A DNA stretch of 5,324 bases. It comes from Fimbriimonadaceae bacterium. Lineage in GTDB: Bacteria; Armatimonadota; Fimbriimonadia; Fimbriimonadales; Fimbriimonadaceae. Positions within the stretch are counted from its first letter, which is position 1; each line of letters starts with the position of its first letter. The position numbers and the translations under genes were made by a program. Below the pieces are notes generated by a model. The model was given only the letters and a program-made list of their open reading frames with translations, had not been told where the DNA came from and did not search any database. Shown here in pieces: positions 1 through 5,324 of this stretch. The stretch is taken from assembly GCA_020849075.1 (NCBI GenBank), contig JADLGZ010000035.1:1-5324 (forward strand), given 5' to 3'.

Positions 1-1
1 C

Positions 2-6
2 GGAGG
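2..6 (+). promoter_or_regulatory. Ribosome binding site of the pseudopilin gene
   Basis: A perfect GGAGG lies 9 nt upstream of the TTG codon at 16. It decides the start. No ATG is available near the FTLIE leader, and starting at this TTG gives the short basic leader (MLKRA) expected of a type IV prepilin. Confidence 0.8.
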
Positions 7-15
7 CCTCATATT

Positions 16-981
16 TTGCTTAAACGAGCATTTACACTTATCGAACTTCTGGTCGTAATCGCGATTATCGCGATTCTCGCGGCCATTCTCTTCCCTGTGT
101 TCGCACAGGCCCGTGAGTCGGCCAAGACTACGGTTTGCTTGAGCAACAACAAGCAGAACGCAACAGCCACATTGCTTTACATGAATGATACGGAGGGAAT
201 GCCCCCCCTAGGCATGACTGTAGAGCCTGGCAACAAGCTGACTTTCGTCCACGACCGAACAGCCATCTATCGCAAGAGCCCAGATGTATTGCAGTGCCCC
301 AGCTACCCAACGGGTAAGGGCGGGCAAGATTACACGGGCCCAGCCACCGGAAGCATTGCTGGGAGCTTGCTGGAAGCGATCCGAAACCGTGTGGGTGGCG
401 GCGTTACGATGCAAAATACGTTCCGATACAACGCGTATGTTTGGAACTGGGGCATGTTTGGTATGGTGACCGCAACATCGCCCATCTACGGCTTGCGCCC
501 TAGTGGAAACCAAACGGTACCAGGCAAGGAAGTCATGCCAACCAACGAGGGCAGAATGGAGAAGGTTTCTGAGACCATCATGTACACGGATGGATACTTC
601 CCTCGCCGATATAACACAACCGAATCCCTTTCCGGTTGGATCAATTGGTGGTACAAGTGGGAGATATGGCCCCGGCACCGAGGCGGTGTGATTTTCACAT
701 TTGCCGATGGACACGCCAAGTACTACCGTTACAGCGGGCTCCCAACAGCGGGTCGTGTTGTTGATAGTTGTCCAACTTGGGCGGCAGTAAGCGCGACAGA
801 GACTTACTATTCTTGGACCCGGCACGTCACACAAGCCGTTTTGAACAATTGTGGAATTCGTGAAGGCTATCCAGTCAGCGAAAAGCAGCACGAGTGCGTT
901 CCGCACCCCGGTCAAACCCCAAATTGGGGCGATATTCACGGTATTCCGGGTACCTGCGTCGGTGACATTTACGTCCCGTAA
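16..981 (+). CDS. Type IV pilin-like (pseudopilin) protein with N-terminal cleavage/methylation motif and H-x9-DG motif
   Basis: This is a complete 321-residue protein starting at TTG. Residues 1-5 (MLKRA) form a short basic leader. FTLIE follows at 6-10, with Glu at +5 of the mature protein, and then a hydrophobic helix to about residue 30. This is the classical class III signal cut and N-methylated by prepilin peptidase (PilD). The -1 residue is Ala rather than the usual Gly. After the helix comes CLSNNKQ (41-47), typical of this family. H221 followed by nine residues and D231-G232 (HRGG...FADGH) fits the 'H-x9-DG' prepilin-associated domain common in Planctomycetota and Armatimonadota. The body has Cys at 41, 94, 252, 279, 294 and 314, which could form disulfides outside the membrane. 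The fold is expected to be a single N-terminal helix with a globular C-terminal domain on the outer face of the inner membrane or in a pseudopilus. Its exact role is unknown, and a major pilin seems unlikely because such genes usually occur in many divergent copies. It converges on the two retraction ATPase genes. Confidence 0.93.
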   Translation: MLKRAFTLIELLVVIAIIAILAAILFPVFAQARESAKTTVCLSNNKQNATATLLYMNDTEGMPPLGMTVEPGNKLTFVHDRTAIYRKSPDVLQCPSYPTGKGGQDYTGPATGSIAGSLLEAIRNRVGGGVTMQNTFRYNAYVWNWGMFGMVTATSPIYGLRPSGNQTVPGKEVMPTNEGRMEKVSETIMYTDGYFPRRYNTTESLSGWINWWYKWEIWPRHRGGVIFTFADGHAKYYRYSGLPTAGRVVDSCPTWAAVSATETYYSWTRHVTQAVLNNCGIREGYPVSEKQHECVPHPGQTPNWGDIHGIPGTCVGDIYVP

Positions 982-1000
982 GGTCCCTGTCAATCCTGAT

Positions 1001-1031
1001 AAATGCCCTGCCCGATTCGGACAGGGCATTT
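1001..1031. terminator. Bidirectional terminator hairpin between convergent genes
   Basis: AAATGCCCTG (1001-1010) and CAGGGCATTT (1022-1031) form a perfect 10-bp stem. Three further pairs (1012-1014 with 1018-1020) can extend it past one mismatch, leaving an ATT loop. Each strand ends in a short T run drawn from the stem itself. The hairpin begins 19 nt after the stop of the pseudopilin gene and lies 13 nt beyond the stop of the minus-strand ATPase gene, so it can end transcription from both sides. The T tract is short, so efficiency is uncertain. Confidence 0.75.
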
Positions 1032-1044
1032 GCATGAGCCGCCC

Positions 1045-2196
1045 CTACTGACCCGCGACCGGTGGCAGGTCCGTCCCCGCTTGGGGCCCGACCACCTGGG
1101 CCGCGCCACCCGCGGCTGTCTGGTTCTGGTTGATGAACTCGAGCAACCGCTCGAACTCGCCTCTATCCTTCGCCCGCGCAATGGCATCCTCAACCGCCAC
1201 TACGCCCTTTTCAACGAGCTTGATCAGCGCTTGATCCAGAGTCTGCATCTTCTGCTTCTGTCCAGTTTGGATCATCGAAGCCAATTGGTGAGTCTTGTTC
1301 TCGCGGATATTGTTTCGCACCGCGCTGGTCGCCACCATGACCTCGAAAGCGGCGGCTCGGCCCTGTCCATCCTTACGCTTGACCAAAGACTGGCTGACGA
1401 CGCCCAACAGATTGACGCTGAGTTGCATGCGCACCTGCTGCTGTTGATAAGTAGGGAAGACATCCACAATCCGGTCCACCGTTTGGACCGCATCCACCGT
1501 GTGCAAAGTGGCAAAAACAAGGTGCCCCGTCTCCGCCGCCGTAATCGCTAGATGAATGGTCTCCAGGTCGCGCATTTCGCCGACCAGAATCACATCCGGG
1601 TCTTGCCGAAGGACATGCTTGAGCGCATTCGCAAAGCTGAGCGTATCGTGCCCCAGTTCCCGTTGGTTAATGAGTGCCTTCGCGTCATCGTGGACAAACT
1701 CGATCGGATCTTCGACGGTCACGATGTGATCCGGCCGCGTCTCATTGATTCTAGCGATCATGGCCGCGAGTGAGGTGGATTTTCCGCTCCCCGCCGGGCC
1801 GGTTACAAGCACCAAGCCACGGGGCCGCTCGATGAAGTCAAAGCAAGCCTCCGGCAATTGGAGCTCCTCCATGGTCTGGATTTGGTAGGGGATCACGCGA
1901 AAGGCAGCCTGTACGTGGCTCCGCTGCTGATAAAGATTGCCTCGGAATCGGGACAATCCGACGATTTCATGAGCGAAGTCCAACTCTAATTCTTCGTCGA
2001 AGCGCTGTAGTTCGGTCGCCGAAAGCAATTGTTGGAGCTCAGCTCGAAAGTCTTCGTCGCTGAACGGGTCAATATCATCAAACTGGCGGAGTTCGCCGAG
2101 GATCCGCACATAGACCTTGCCGGTATCGGTCTTGAAATGCAAGTCCGAGCCACCAAGCTCAACGCACCGTCGAAGAAGTCCATCAATGCGTTGCAT
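1045..2196 (-). CDS. PilT/PilU-type type IV pilus retraction ATPase (second paralogue)
   Basis: This 383-residue cytoplasmic hexameric ATPase of the GspE/PilT secretion ATPase superfamily would hydrolyse ATP to depolymerise type IV pili. An N-terminal PAS-like domain carries GSDLHFK (16-22). The motor domain shows Walker A GPAGSGKS (133-140), the Asp box TVEDPIE (160-166) with E162-D163, Walker B DVILVGEMRD (201-210) with E207, and His-box residues H225 and H232. The C-terminal retraction motif is AVRNNIRE (292-299), compared with AIRNLIRE in classical PilT. After about residue 355 there is a low-complexity Gln/Ala/Gly/Pro tail absent from the neighbour. I chose the ATG at 2196 because GGAGG lies 6 nt upstream and homology to the paralogue begins there. 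A start at 2286 would only add 30 residues that read through the pilT 3' end. It is the downstream gene of a two-gene unit and overlaps pilT by 14 nt, implying coupled translation. Position and length resemble pilU downstream of pilT in Proteobacteria, but orthology to PilU is not established. Confidence 0.93.
   Translation of the reverse strand: MQRIDGLLRRCVELGGSDLHFKTDTGKVYVRILGELRQFDDIDPFSDEDFRAELQQLLSATELQRFDEELELDFAHEIVGLSRFRGNLYQQRSHVQAAFRVIPYQIQTMEELQLPEACFDFIERPRGLVLVTGPAGSGKSTSLAAMIARINETRPDHIVTVEDPIEFVHDDAKALINQRELGHDTLSFANALKHVLRQDPDVILVGEMRDLETIHLAITAAETGHLVFATLHTVDAVQTVDRIVDVFPTYQQQQVRMQLSVNLLGVVSQSLVKRKDGQGRAAAFEVMVATSAVRNNIRENKTHQLASMIQTGQKQKMQTLDQALIKLVEKGVVAVEDAIARAKDRGEFERLLEFINQNQTAAGGAAQVVGPQAGTDLPPVAGQ
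1490..1726. repeat. Tandem paralogous segment, copy 1 (Asp box to His box of the second PilT-like gene)
   Basis: This stretch aligns without gaps to the stretch 1087 bp to the right inside pilT. It includes a run of 21 identical bases at 1490-1510 against 2577-2597, and long near-identical stretches around the Walker B codons. Differences fall mainly at third codon positions, which fits an ancient gene duplication under purifying selection, not a recent DNA repeat. Confidence 0.7.
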
Positions 2197-3280
2197 GGGT
2201 TGCCTCCGTGATAATCCCTTCGCGAACGGCCCGAGTTTCGAAGTCCCCAAGGTTGGAGCACTTCGCCGCCGCATGTTCATAGTCAATGTAACCTTTCTTC
2301 ATGAGCCAGAACAGGTGGGCATCCAAGGTCTGCATGCCCAAGTCGCCGCCCGTTTGAATATCCTTGAACAATTGATGGGTCTTACCATCGCGGATCATGG
2401 TTCGGATCGCCGGGGTCGCCACCATGACCTCGAACGCAGCAATCCTTCCCACAATGTCCTTACGCGGCAGAATGGTCTGCGAGATGACCGCTTGCAGGGT
2501 CACGCTCAATTGAGTGCGAACCTGTTCCTGCTGGGCCGGCGGGAAAACGTCCACCACTCGGTCAATGGTTTGGGCGGCATCCACCGTGTGCAAAGTGCTG
2601 AACACCAAGTGGCCGGTTTCAGCCGCAGTGATGGCGAGTTGGATGGTCTCCAAGTCGCGCATTTCGCCCACGAGAATAACGTCCGGGTTTTGCCGCATCA
2701 CGTGCTTGAGCGCATCGGCAAAGGTGTGGGTGTCCGTGCCGAGCTCGCGCTGATTGATGATCGCCTTCTTGTCCTGATGGACGTATTCGATGGGATCCTC
2801 AATGGTCATCACATGGCTTGGTGCCGACTCGTTGATATGGTTGATGAGTGCGGCAAGGCTGGTTGACTTGCCGCTTCCGGTCGGGCCGGTCACAAGGATC
2901 AGGCCACGGGGTAAGAGGGACAGCTTCTTCGTAACCGGGGGCAACCCCAATTCCTCGACCGTACGGATCTTGTAGGGAATCACGCGGAAAACCGCGCCGA
3001 TCTTGCCCCGCTGCCAGTACATGTTCACCCGAAACCGGGCCGCTCCCTCTACGAAGTAGCTGAGGTCCAGCTCCTTGTAGTTCTCAATCCGCTCCTTTTG
3101 TTCATCGGTGAGAATCGAGAAAAGCATGTCGTGCAATTCTTGACTTGAGAGCGGAGCCAGCTCCGTATGCACAAGGTCGCCCTGAATGCGCATCAGCGGG
3201 ACATTGTCGGCCTTCAAGTGAAGGTCACTCGCGTCATGGGAGATGACGCTACGGAGGAGTTCATCAATGTGAGTCGGCAT
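2183..3280 (-). CDS. pilT: Type IV pilus twitching motility (retraction) ATPase PilT
   Basis: This 365-residue protein has the length usual for PilT. It is a cytoplasmic ring ATPase that powers pilus retraction, twitching motility and often DNA uptake. The N-terminal domain (about 1-100) carries ASDLHLK (17-23). The motor domain has Walker A GPTGSGKS (132-139), the Asp box TIEDPIE (159-165) with E161-D162, Walker B DVILVGEMRD (200-209) with E206, and a His box around GHLVFSTLHT (223-232). The C-terminal retraction motif reads AIRTMIRD (291-298) followed by GKTHQ, a variant of the classical AIRNLIREGKTHQ. All catalytic residues are present, so it should be active. The ATG at 3280 has only a modest AGGA 10 nt upstream. 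The stop at 2185-2183 lies inside the next gene. In the most conserved stretch (200-239) it matches the downstream paralogue at 36 of 40 residues by my count, so the pair is an old tandem duplication. It is the first gene of the unit and is divergent from the large exported protein gene. Confidence 0.96.
   Translation of the reverse strand: MPTHIDELLRSVISHDASDLHLKADNVPLMRIQGDLVHTELAPLSSQELHDMLFSILTDEQKERIENYKELDLSYFVEGAARFRVNMYWQRGKIGAVFRVIPYKIRTVEELGLPPVTKKLSLLPRGLILVTGPTGSGKSTSLAALINHINESAPSHVMTIEDPIEYVHQDKKAIINQRELGTDTHTFADALKHVMRQNPDVILVGEMRDLETIQLAITAAETGHLVFSTLHTVDAAQTIDRVVDVFPPAQQEQVRTQLSVTLQAVISQTILPRKDIVGRIAAFEVMVATPAIRTMIRDGKTHQLFKDIQTGGDLGMQTLDAHLFWLMKKGYIDYEHAAAKCSNLGDFETRAVREGIITEATHATH
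2203..2207 (-). promoter_or_regulatory. Ribosome binding site of the second PilT-like gene
   Basis: Minus-strand GGAGG lies 6 nt upstream of the ATG at 2196 and inside the last codons of pilT. It fixes the start of the downstream ATPase gene and fits translational coupling between the two overlapping genes. Confidence 0.8.
2577..2813. repeat. Tandem paralogous segment, copy 2 (Asp box to His box of pilT)
   Basis: This is the counterpart of the segment 1087 bp to the left. It encodes the same Asp box to His box part of the motor domain. It could be a substrate for gene conversion or for deletion that fuses the two ATPase genes. Confidence 0.7.
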
Positions 3281-3298
3281 CGCGTTTTTGTCCTGTCT

Positions 3299-3312
3299 GT
3301 GCCAAAAGGCAC
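3299..3312. other. Small inverted repeat in the pilT leader
   Basis: GTGCC-AAAA-GGCAC is a perfect 5-bp inverted repeat with a 4-base spacer, ending 18 nt before the pilT start codon. It could be a weak RNA hairpin close to the ribosome binding site or a small operator. It is short enough to be chance. Confidence 0.35.
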
Positions 3313-3377
3313 GATTCCTGCAGAGTTTTTATCTATCCAAGCATACACTTTCCTGAACTTTGAGGGAAAATGAAACA

Positions 3378-3397
3378 GTCCCTTACGGAGAAGGGAC
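3378..3397. other. Hairpin upstream of the exported-protein gene
   Basis: GTCCCTT (3378-3384) and AAGGGAC (3391-3397) form a perfect 7-bp stem around the loop ACGGAG. On the plus strand the loop and 3' arm contain the only strongly purine-rich, Shine-Dalgarno-like sequence near the gene, but it sits 27 nt from the ATG, which is too far for ordinary initiation. The hairpin could be a 5' UTR element of the plus-strand gene, or a leftover terminator-like or operator structure. Confidence 0.45.
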
Positions 3398-3417
3398 GGG
3401 GAACCCTGTAAATTATT

Positions 3418-5324
3418 ATGTCTCGCAATAACCTTATTTTCGGCGCTCTTGCTAGCTTCGTCGCCACGTCGGGCGTTGCGTATGCCCAAGATTCTTGGAA
3501 GTACGCAGACGGTCAGGTCTCGGTGCAGTTTGACCAAAGGGCACTCTCGCGCTTAGGCGCAACGATCAACAACGAAACGCAATCGGTCCGGCCTGCCCTG
3601 CCATTCGGCGATAGCCGGTCTTGGCGTATCAACACCAATCGTTCCACCTTCAATTGGTTTGGGCGCAAAGATCGCTCCCTCCAAGCAGGAAGCGGTGAAC
3701 TCGAAGTTGATGGCGGCTTTATGCTTAACCGTGGCGGCCTAACCACGAGTTTCCGCGACTTCACACTCTACTTTAACCAAGGTGGCGGGACCATGGATCT
3801 GCGCATGAATGGGTACAGCTACCCTCCATATCAGCCCGTTCAGTTGGTGGCCACAAGGCCGACCCTCGCCTTCAATCAGGCGACCGGGCAACTCGGGCTA
3901 TATAATTACGAACTCAGCATCTCCGATGAATTGGCCAGCGCTTGGGGTGCCCCCAATGTCTCCGGAACAGTCATTGGCCACCTCACGATCACGGGCGATA
4001 TGACCGCCGCCCCCACGAAGATGGGCGGTGCCAATGGCAATGAGCGATCAGCTCTTGACTTGGGCCTTTGCCAGCTGACCGGCCTTCGCTTGGTCTCCGG
4101 CGGCCCCAAGGAGCTAATCAATGGCTATTGGTACTCCGCTCTCACTGCGGCGACCCTTTCGAACAACTATGGAACTGGGGCGATCACCTGGATTGCCTTC
4201 GACTCGCCATACACGGCCCTTCGGCAAATGCACCCGACAATTGGCTTGAACACCTACCGCAAACTCGCTACTGGTGAACTTGAGCAGATCGGCGAAGGTC
4301 AGTTGAAGCACGGTTGGTACGCGGTCAATGGATCCAGTTGCGCCAGTTGTGGTAGCGGCATCAACAATGGCTTAGCCCTTGGTCAGGGCTGCGCTGACCC
4401 ATACAGCTCCGGTAACAACGAGAACCGTGGCGACATTGGTCCTAAGAGCGAGGTCAACCCATACACCGGCATTTGGAACACCGCAGGTTCGTGGTTCGAT
4501 ACGCGCGGTAACCCCAGCTACACGCCAACCCAGATGTACATGAAGGTGGCCCACACCGACATCGTGCCGGGAGCGTCGTACTACTACGAAGGCTATTACA
4601 TGGCGGGTTTTGTCAACAACAGCAATGCCTCCACCACGAACGCCTCGAACATCACCCAGATGGTGGACGTGAACAAGTTCAATAACTTTGCTTGGAGCAC
4701 GTGCAACTTCTCGGTTACGACCTCCACTTCCACGTCCACTTCAACGCTCAACGTGACGAGTTCGGGCTCGATGCCCAATCAAGCGCAGGTAAACCACCCG
4801 CAACGGATGCCGCTCATCATGACTTGGGGCGATGGCCGTCAGATCATGGAACCCACGTCCGTGGGCAATCTGGTCACCGCCTATCGTGTCACGCCCGTAT
4901 CGGGTGACCCAGGTTGGTACAAGTACGACTACTCGGTTTACAACGTGGACCTTGATCGACAGGTCAGGTCCTTCCATGTCTCAGTGGATGATAGTGTGAA
5001 CGTTCGCAATATCACCTTCCGCGACATTGATAAGGACAATGCCAATGAGTGGACCATGACTCGCGCCAATGGCGACATTTCGTGGGAGATGCAACAAGGC
5101 AATTACAATCCGCTGATGTATGCTCGGCTGTACAACTTCCGGTTCGAGGCTCAAGCTGCGGCGGTGCCGAGTTGGGCATCGGCAACGATGATCAAGCCGG
5201 GTGACTTCCCAGAGTTGAATCACGCGGTAACCGGTCCTCCTCCTTCAACTCAACCGATTACGGGAACGATTACGATTCCCAATTGGGTGGGCCCAGTTCC
5301 AGCTCAGGTGGATCTTCGCCTGAC
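3418..5324 (+). CDS. Large exported protein of unknown function (3' end beyond the window)
   Basis: The frame is open for 635 codons to the window edge, so the C-terminus is missing. An in-frame TAA at 3409-3411 leaves ATG 3418 as the only reasonable start, although no good Shine-Dalgarno is present. Residues 1-23 are a Sec signal peptide (MSRNN, hydrophobic stretch, AYA then Q24) with signal peptidase I cleavage expected after A23. About 25-205 is beta-rich, Gly/Asn-rich and unrecognised. From about 212 to 420 I see motifs that I recall from secreted planctomycete and armatimonad proteins: MHPTIG (271-276), QIGEGQLKHGWYAVN (290-304), C308-x2-C311, GCADPYSSGNN (324-334), GPKSEVNPYTG (341-351) and PGASYYYEGYY (384-394). 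Residues 432-443 are a Ser/Thr repeat. YKYDYSVYNVDLDR (501-514), NITFRDID and YNPLMYARLYNFRFEA (563-578) continue the same apparent family. A Pro-rich linker (607-613) leads to TGTITIPNWVGPVPAQVDLRL-like sequence that resembles the start of a surface beta-sandwich repeat. No catalytic motif is recognisable. The protein probably acts in the periplasm or on the cell surface; a C-terminal sorting or anchor signal would lie outside the window. Confidence 0.9.
   Translation, partial: MSRNNLIFGALASFVATSGVAYAQDSWKYADGQVSVQFDQRALSRLGATINNETQSVRPALPFGDSRSWRINTNRSTFNWFGRKDRSLQAGSGELEVDGGFMLNRGGLTTSFRDFTLYFNQGGGTMDLRMNGYSYPPYQPVQLVATRPTLAFNQATGQLGLYNYELSISDELASAWGAPNVSGTVIGHLTITGDMTAAPTKMGGANGNERSALDLGLCQLTGLRLVSGGPKELINGYWYSALTAATLSNNYGTGAITWIAFDSPYTALRQMHPTIGLNTYRKLATGELEQIGEGQLKHGWYAVNGSSCASCGSGINNGLALGQGCADPYSSGNNENRGDIGPKSEVNPYTGIWNTAGSWFDTRGNPSYTPTQMYMKVAHTDIVPGASYYYEGYYMAGFVNNSNASTTNASNITQMVDVNKFNNFAWSTCNFSVTTSTSTSTSTLNVTSSGSMPNQAQVNHPQRMPLIMTWGDGRQIMEPTSVGNLVTAYRVTPVSGDPGWYKYDYSVYNVDLDRQVRSFHVSVDDSVNVRNITFRDIDKDNANEWTMTRANGDISWEMQQGNYNPLMYARLYNFRFEAQAAAVPSWASATMIKPGDFPELNHAVTGPPPSTQPITGTITIPNWVGPVPAQVDLRL
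4711..4764 (+). repeat. Ser/Thr alternating repeat inside the exported protein
   Basis: Codons for residues 432-449 alternate Thr and Ser (TTSTSTSTST at 434-443), built from TCC-ACT and TCC-ACG units. It probably forms an extended, flexible or glycosylatable linker between the GCADPY core and the YNFRF-containing part. The repeat unit is short and could change in copy number by slippage in 6-base steps without breaking the frame. Confidence 0.6.

Larger units (their letters stand above)
3281..3417. promoter_or_regulatory. Divergent intergenic region between pilT and the exported-protein gene
   Basis: These 137 bp must hold the promoters of both divergent genes unless the right-hand gene is leaderless. 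I see no convincing sigma-70 pair on either strand. The best minus-strand candidate, TTCAGG then TAGATA 16 nt later (in about 3334-3356), is weak. The region is more AT-rich than the flanking genes and holds two small perfect hairpins. Confidence 0.5.

Noticed and set aside
191..201. An internal GGAGGG-ATG in the pseudopilin gene suggesting a second start
   Set aside because: The spacing is only 1-2 nt, too short for initiation, and the resulting product would lack the pilin leader and helix.
202..208. A run of seven C in the pseudopilin gene as a possible phase-variation tract
   Set aside because: The run is short and sits in frame in Pro codons; the intact frame continues to a normal end, and one sequence cannot show length variation.
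208..1035. A 275-codon minus-strand open frame opposite the pseudopilin gene
   Set aside because: It lies almost wholly antisense to a well-supported pseudopilin, starts inside the terminator region, and its translation shows no domain or signal I recognise.
2197..2286. A 30-residue N-terminal extension of the second PilT-like protein from ATG 2286
   Set aside because: It would read deep into the pilT 3' end. The ATG at 2196 has an ideal ribosome binding site and gives the N-terminus expected from the paralogue.
1490..2597. Direct repeats suggesting a mobile element or recent duplication
   Set aside because: The similarity follows codons of two PilT paralogues and is broken mainly at third positions, so it reflects an old gene duplication. 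There are no transposase genes, terminal inverted repeats or target duplications.
2117..2866. A 249-codon plus-strand open frame opposite pilT
   Set aside because: It is antisense to highly conserved ATPase codons, and its translation is a His/Arg/Asp-rich mirror of pilT with no recognisable family. A similar mirror frame occurs at 1003-1551 over the paralogue, as expected for shadows of conserved codons.

Overview
The window most likely comes from a member of the Armatimonadota, probably a Fimbriimonas-like lineage, although Planctomycetota-type relatives cannot be excluded from sequence alone. The reasons are a pseudopilin with the KRAFTLIELLVV...FPVFAQARE N-terminus and an H-x9-DG motif, tandem PilT-type ATPases, and a large exported protein whose motifs I recall from planctomycete and armatimonad secretomes. 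Base composition looks moderately GC-rich and even throughout, with no sign of a mobile element, CRISPR array, tRNA or rRNA.

Layout. (1) Positions 16-981, plus strand: a complete pseudopilin-like protein with a prepilin-peptidase leader, started by TTG behind a strong GGAGG site at the very left edge. (2) Positions 982-1044: a short convergent gap holding a perfect 10-bp hairpin flanked by A and T runs, which can serve as a two-way terminator. (3) Positions 1045-3280, minus strand: two paralogous type IV pilus retraction ATPases in one transcription unit, the upstream pilT (2183-3280) overlapping the downstream PilT/PilU-like gene (1045-2196) by 14 nt. (4) Positions 3281-3417: a divergent intergenic region with two small perfect hairpins. 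(5) Positions 3418-5324, plus strand: at least 635 codons of a large exported protein that is still open at the window edge. It has a signal peptide, a beta-rich N-terminal part, a conserved-looking GCxDPY...GPKSEVNPxTG core, a Ser/Thr repeat, a YNFRF segment, and the start of a probable beta-sandwich repeat after a Pro-rich linker.

How they may work together. The two ATPases would power retraction of a type IV pilus from the cytoplasmic side. The pseudopilin has the leader recognised by the same assembly machinery, but H-x9-DG proteins are numerous in these phyla and their role is not settled, so a joint function is only suggested by proximity. The large exported protein is divergently oriented to pilT and may share regulation with it; its function is unknown. 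The last gene is the least explained part of the window. I see no convincing new multi-gene system.
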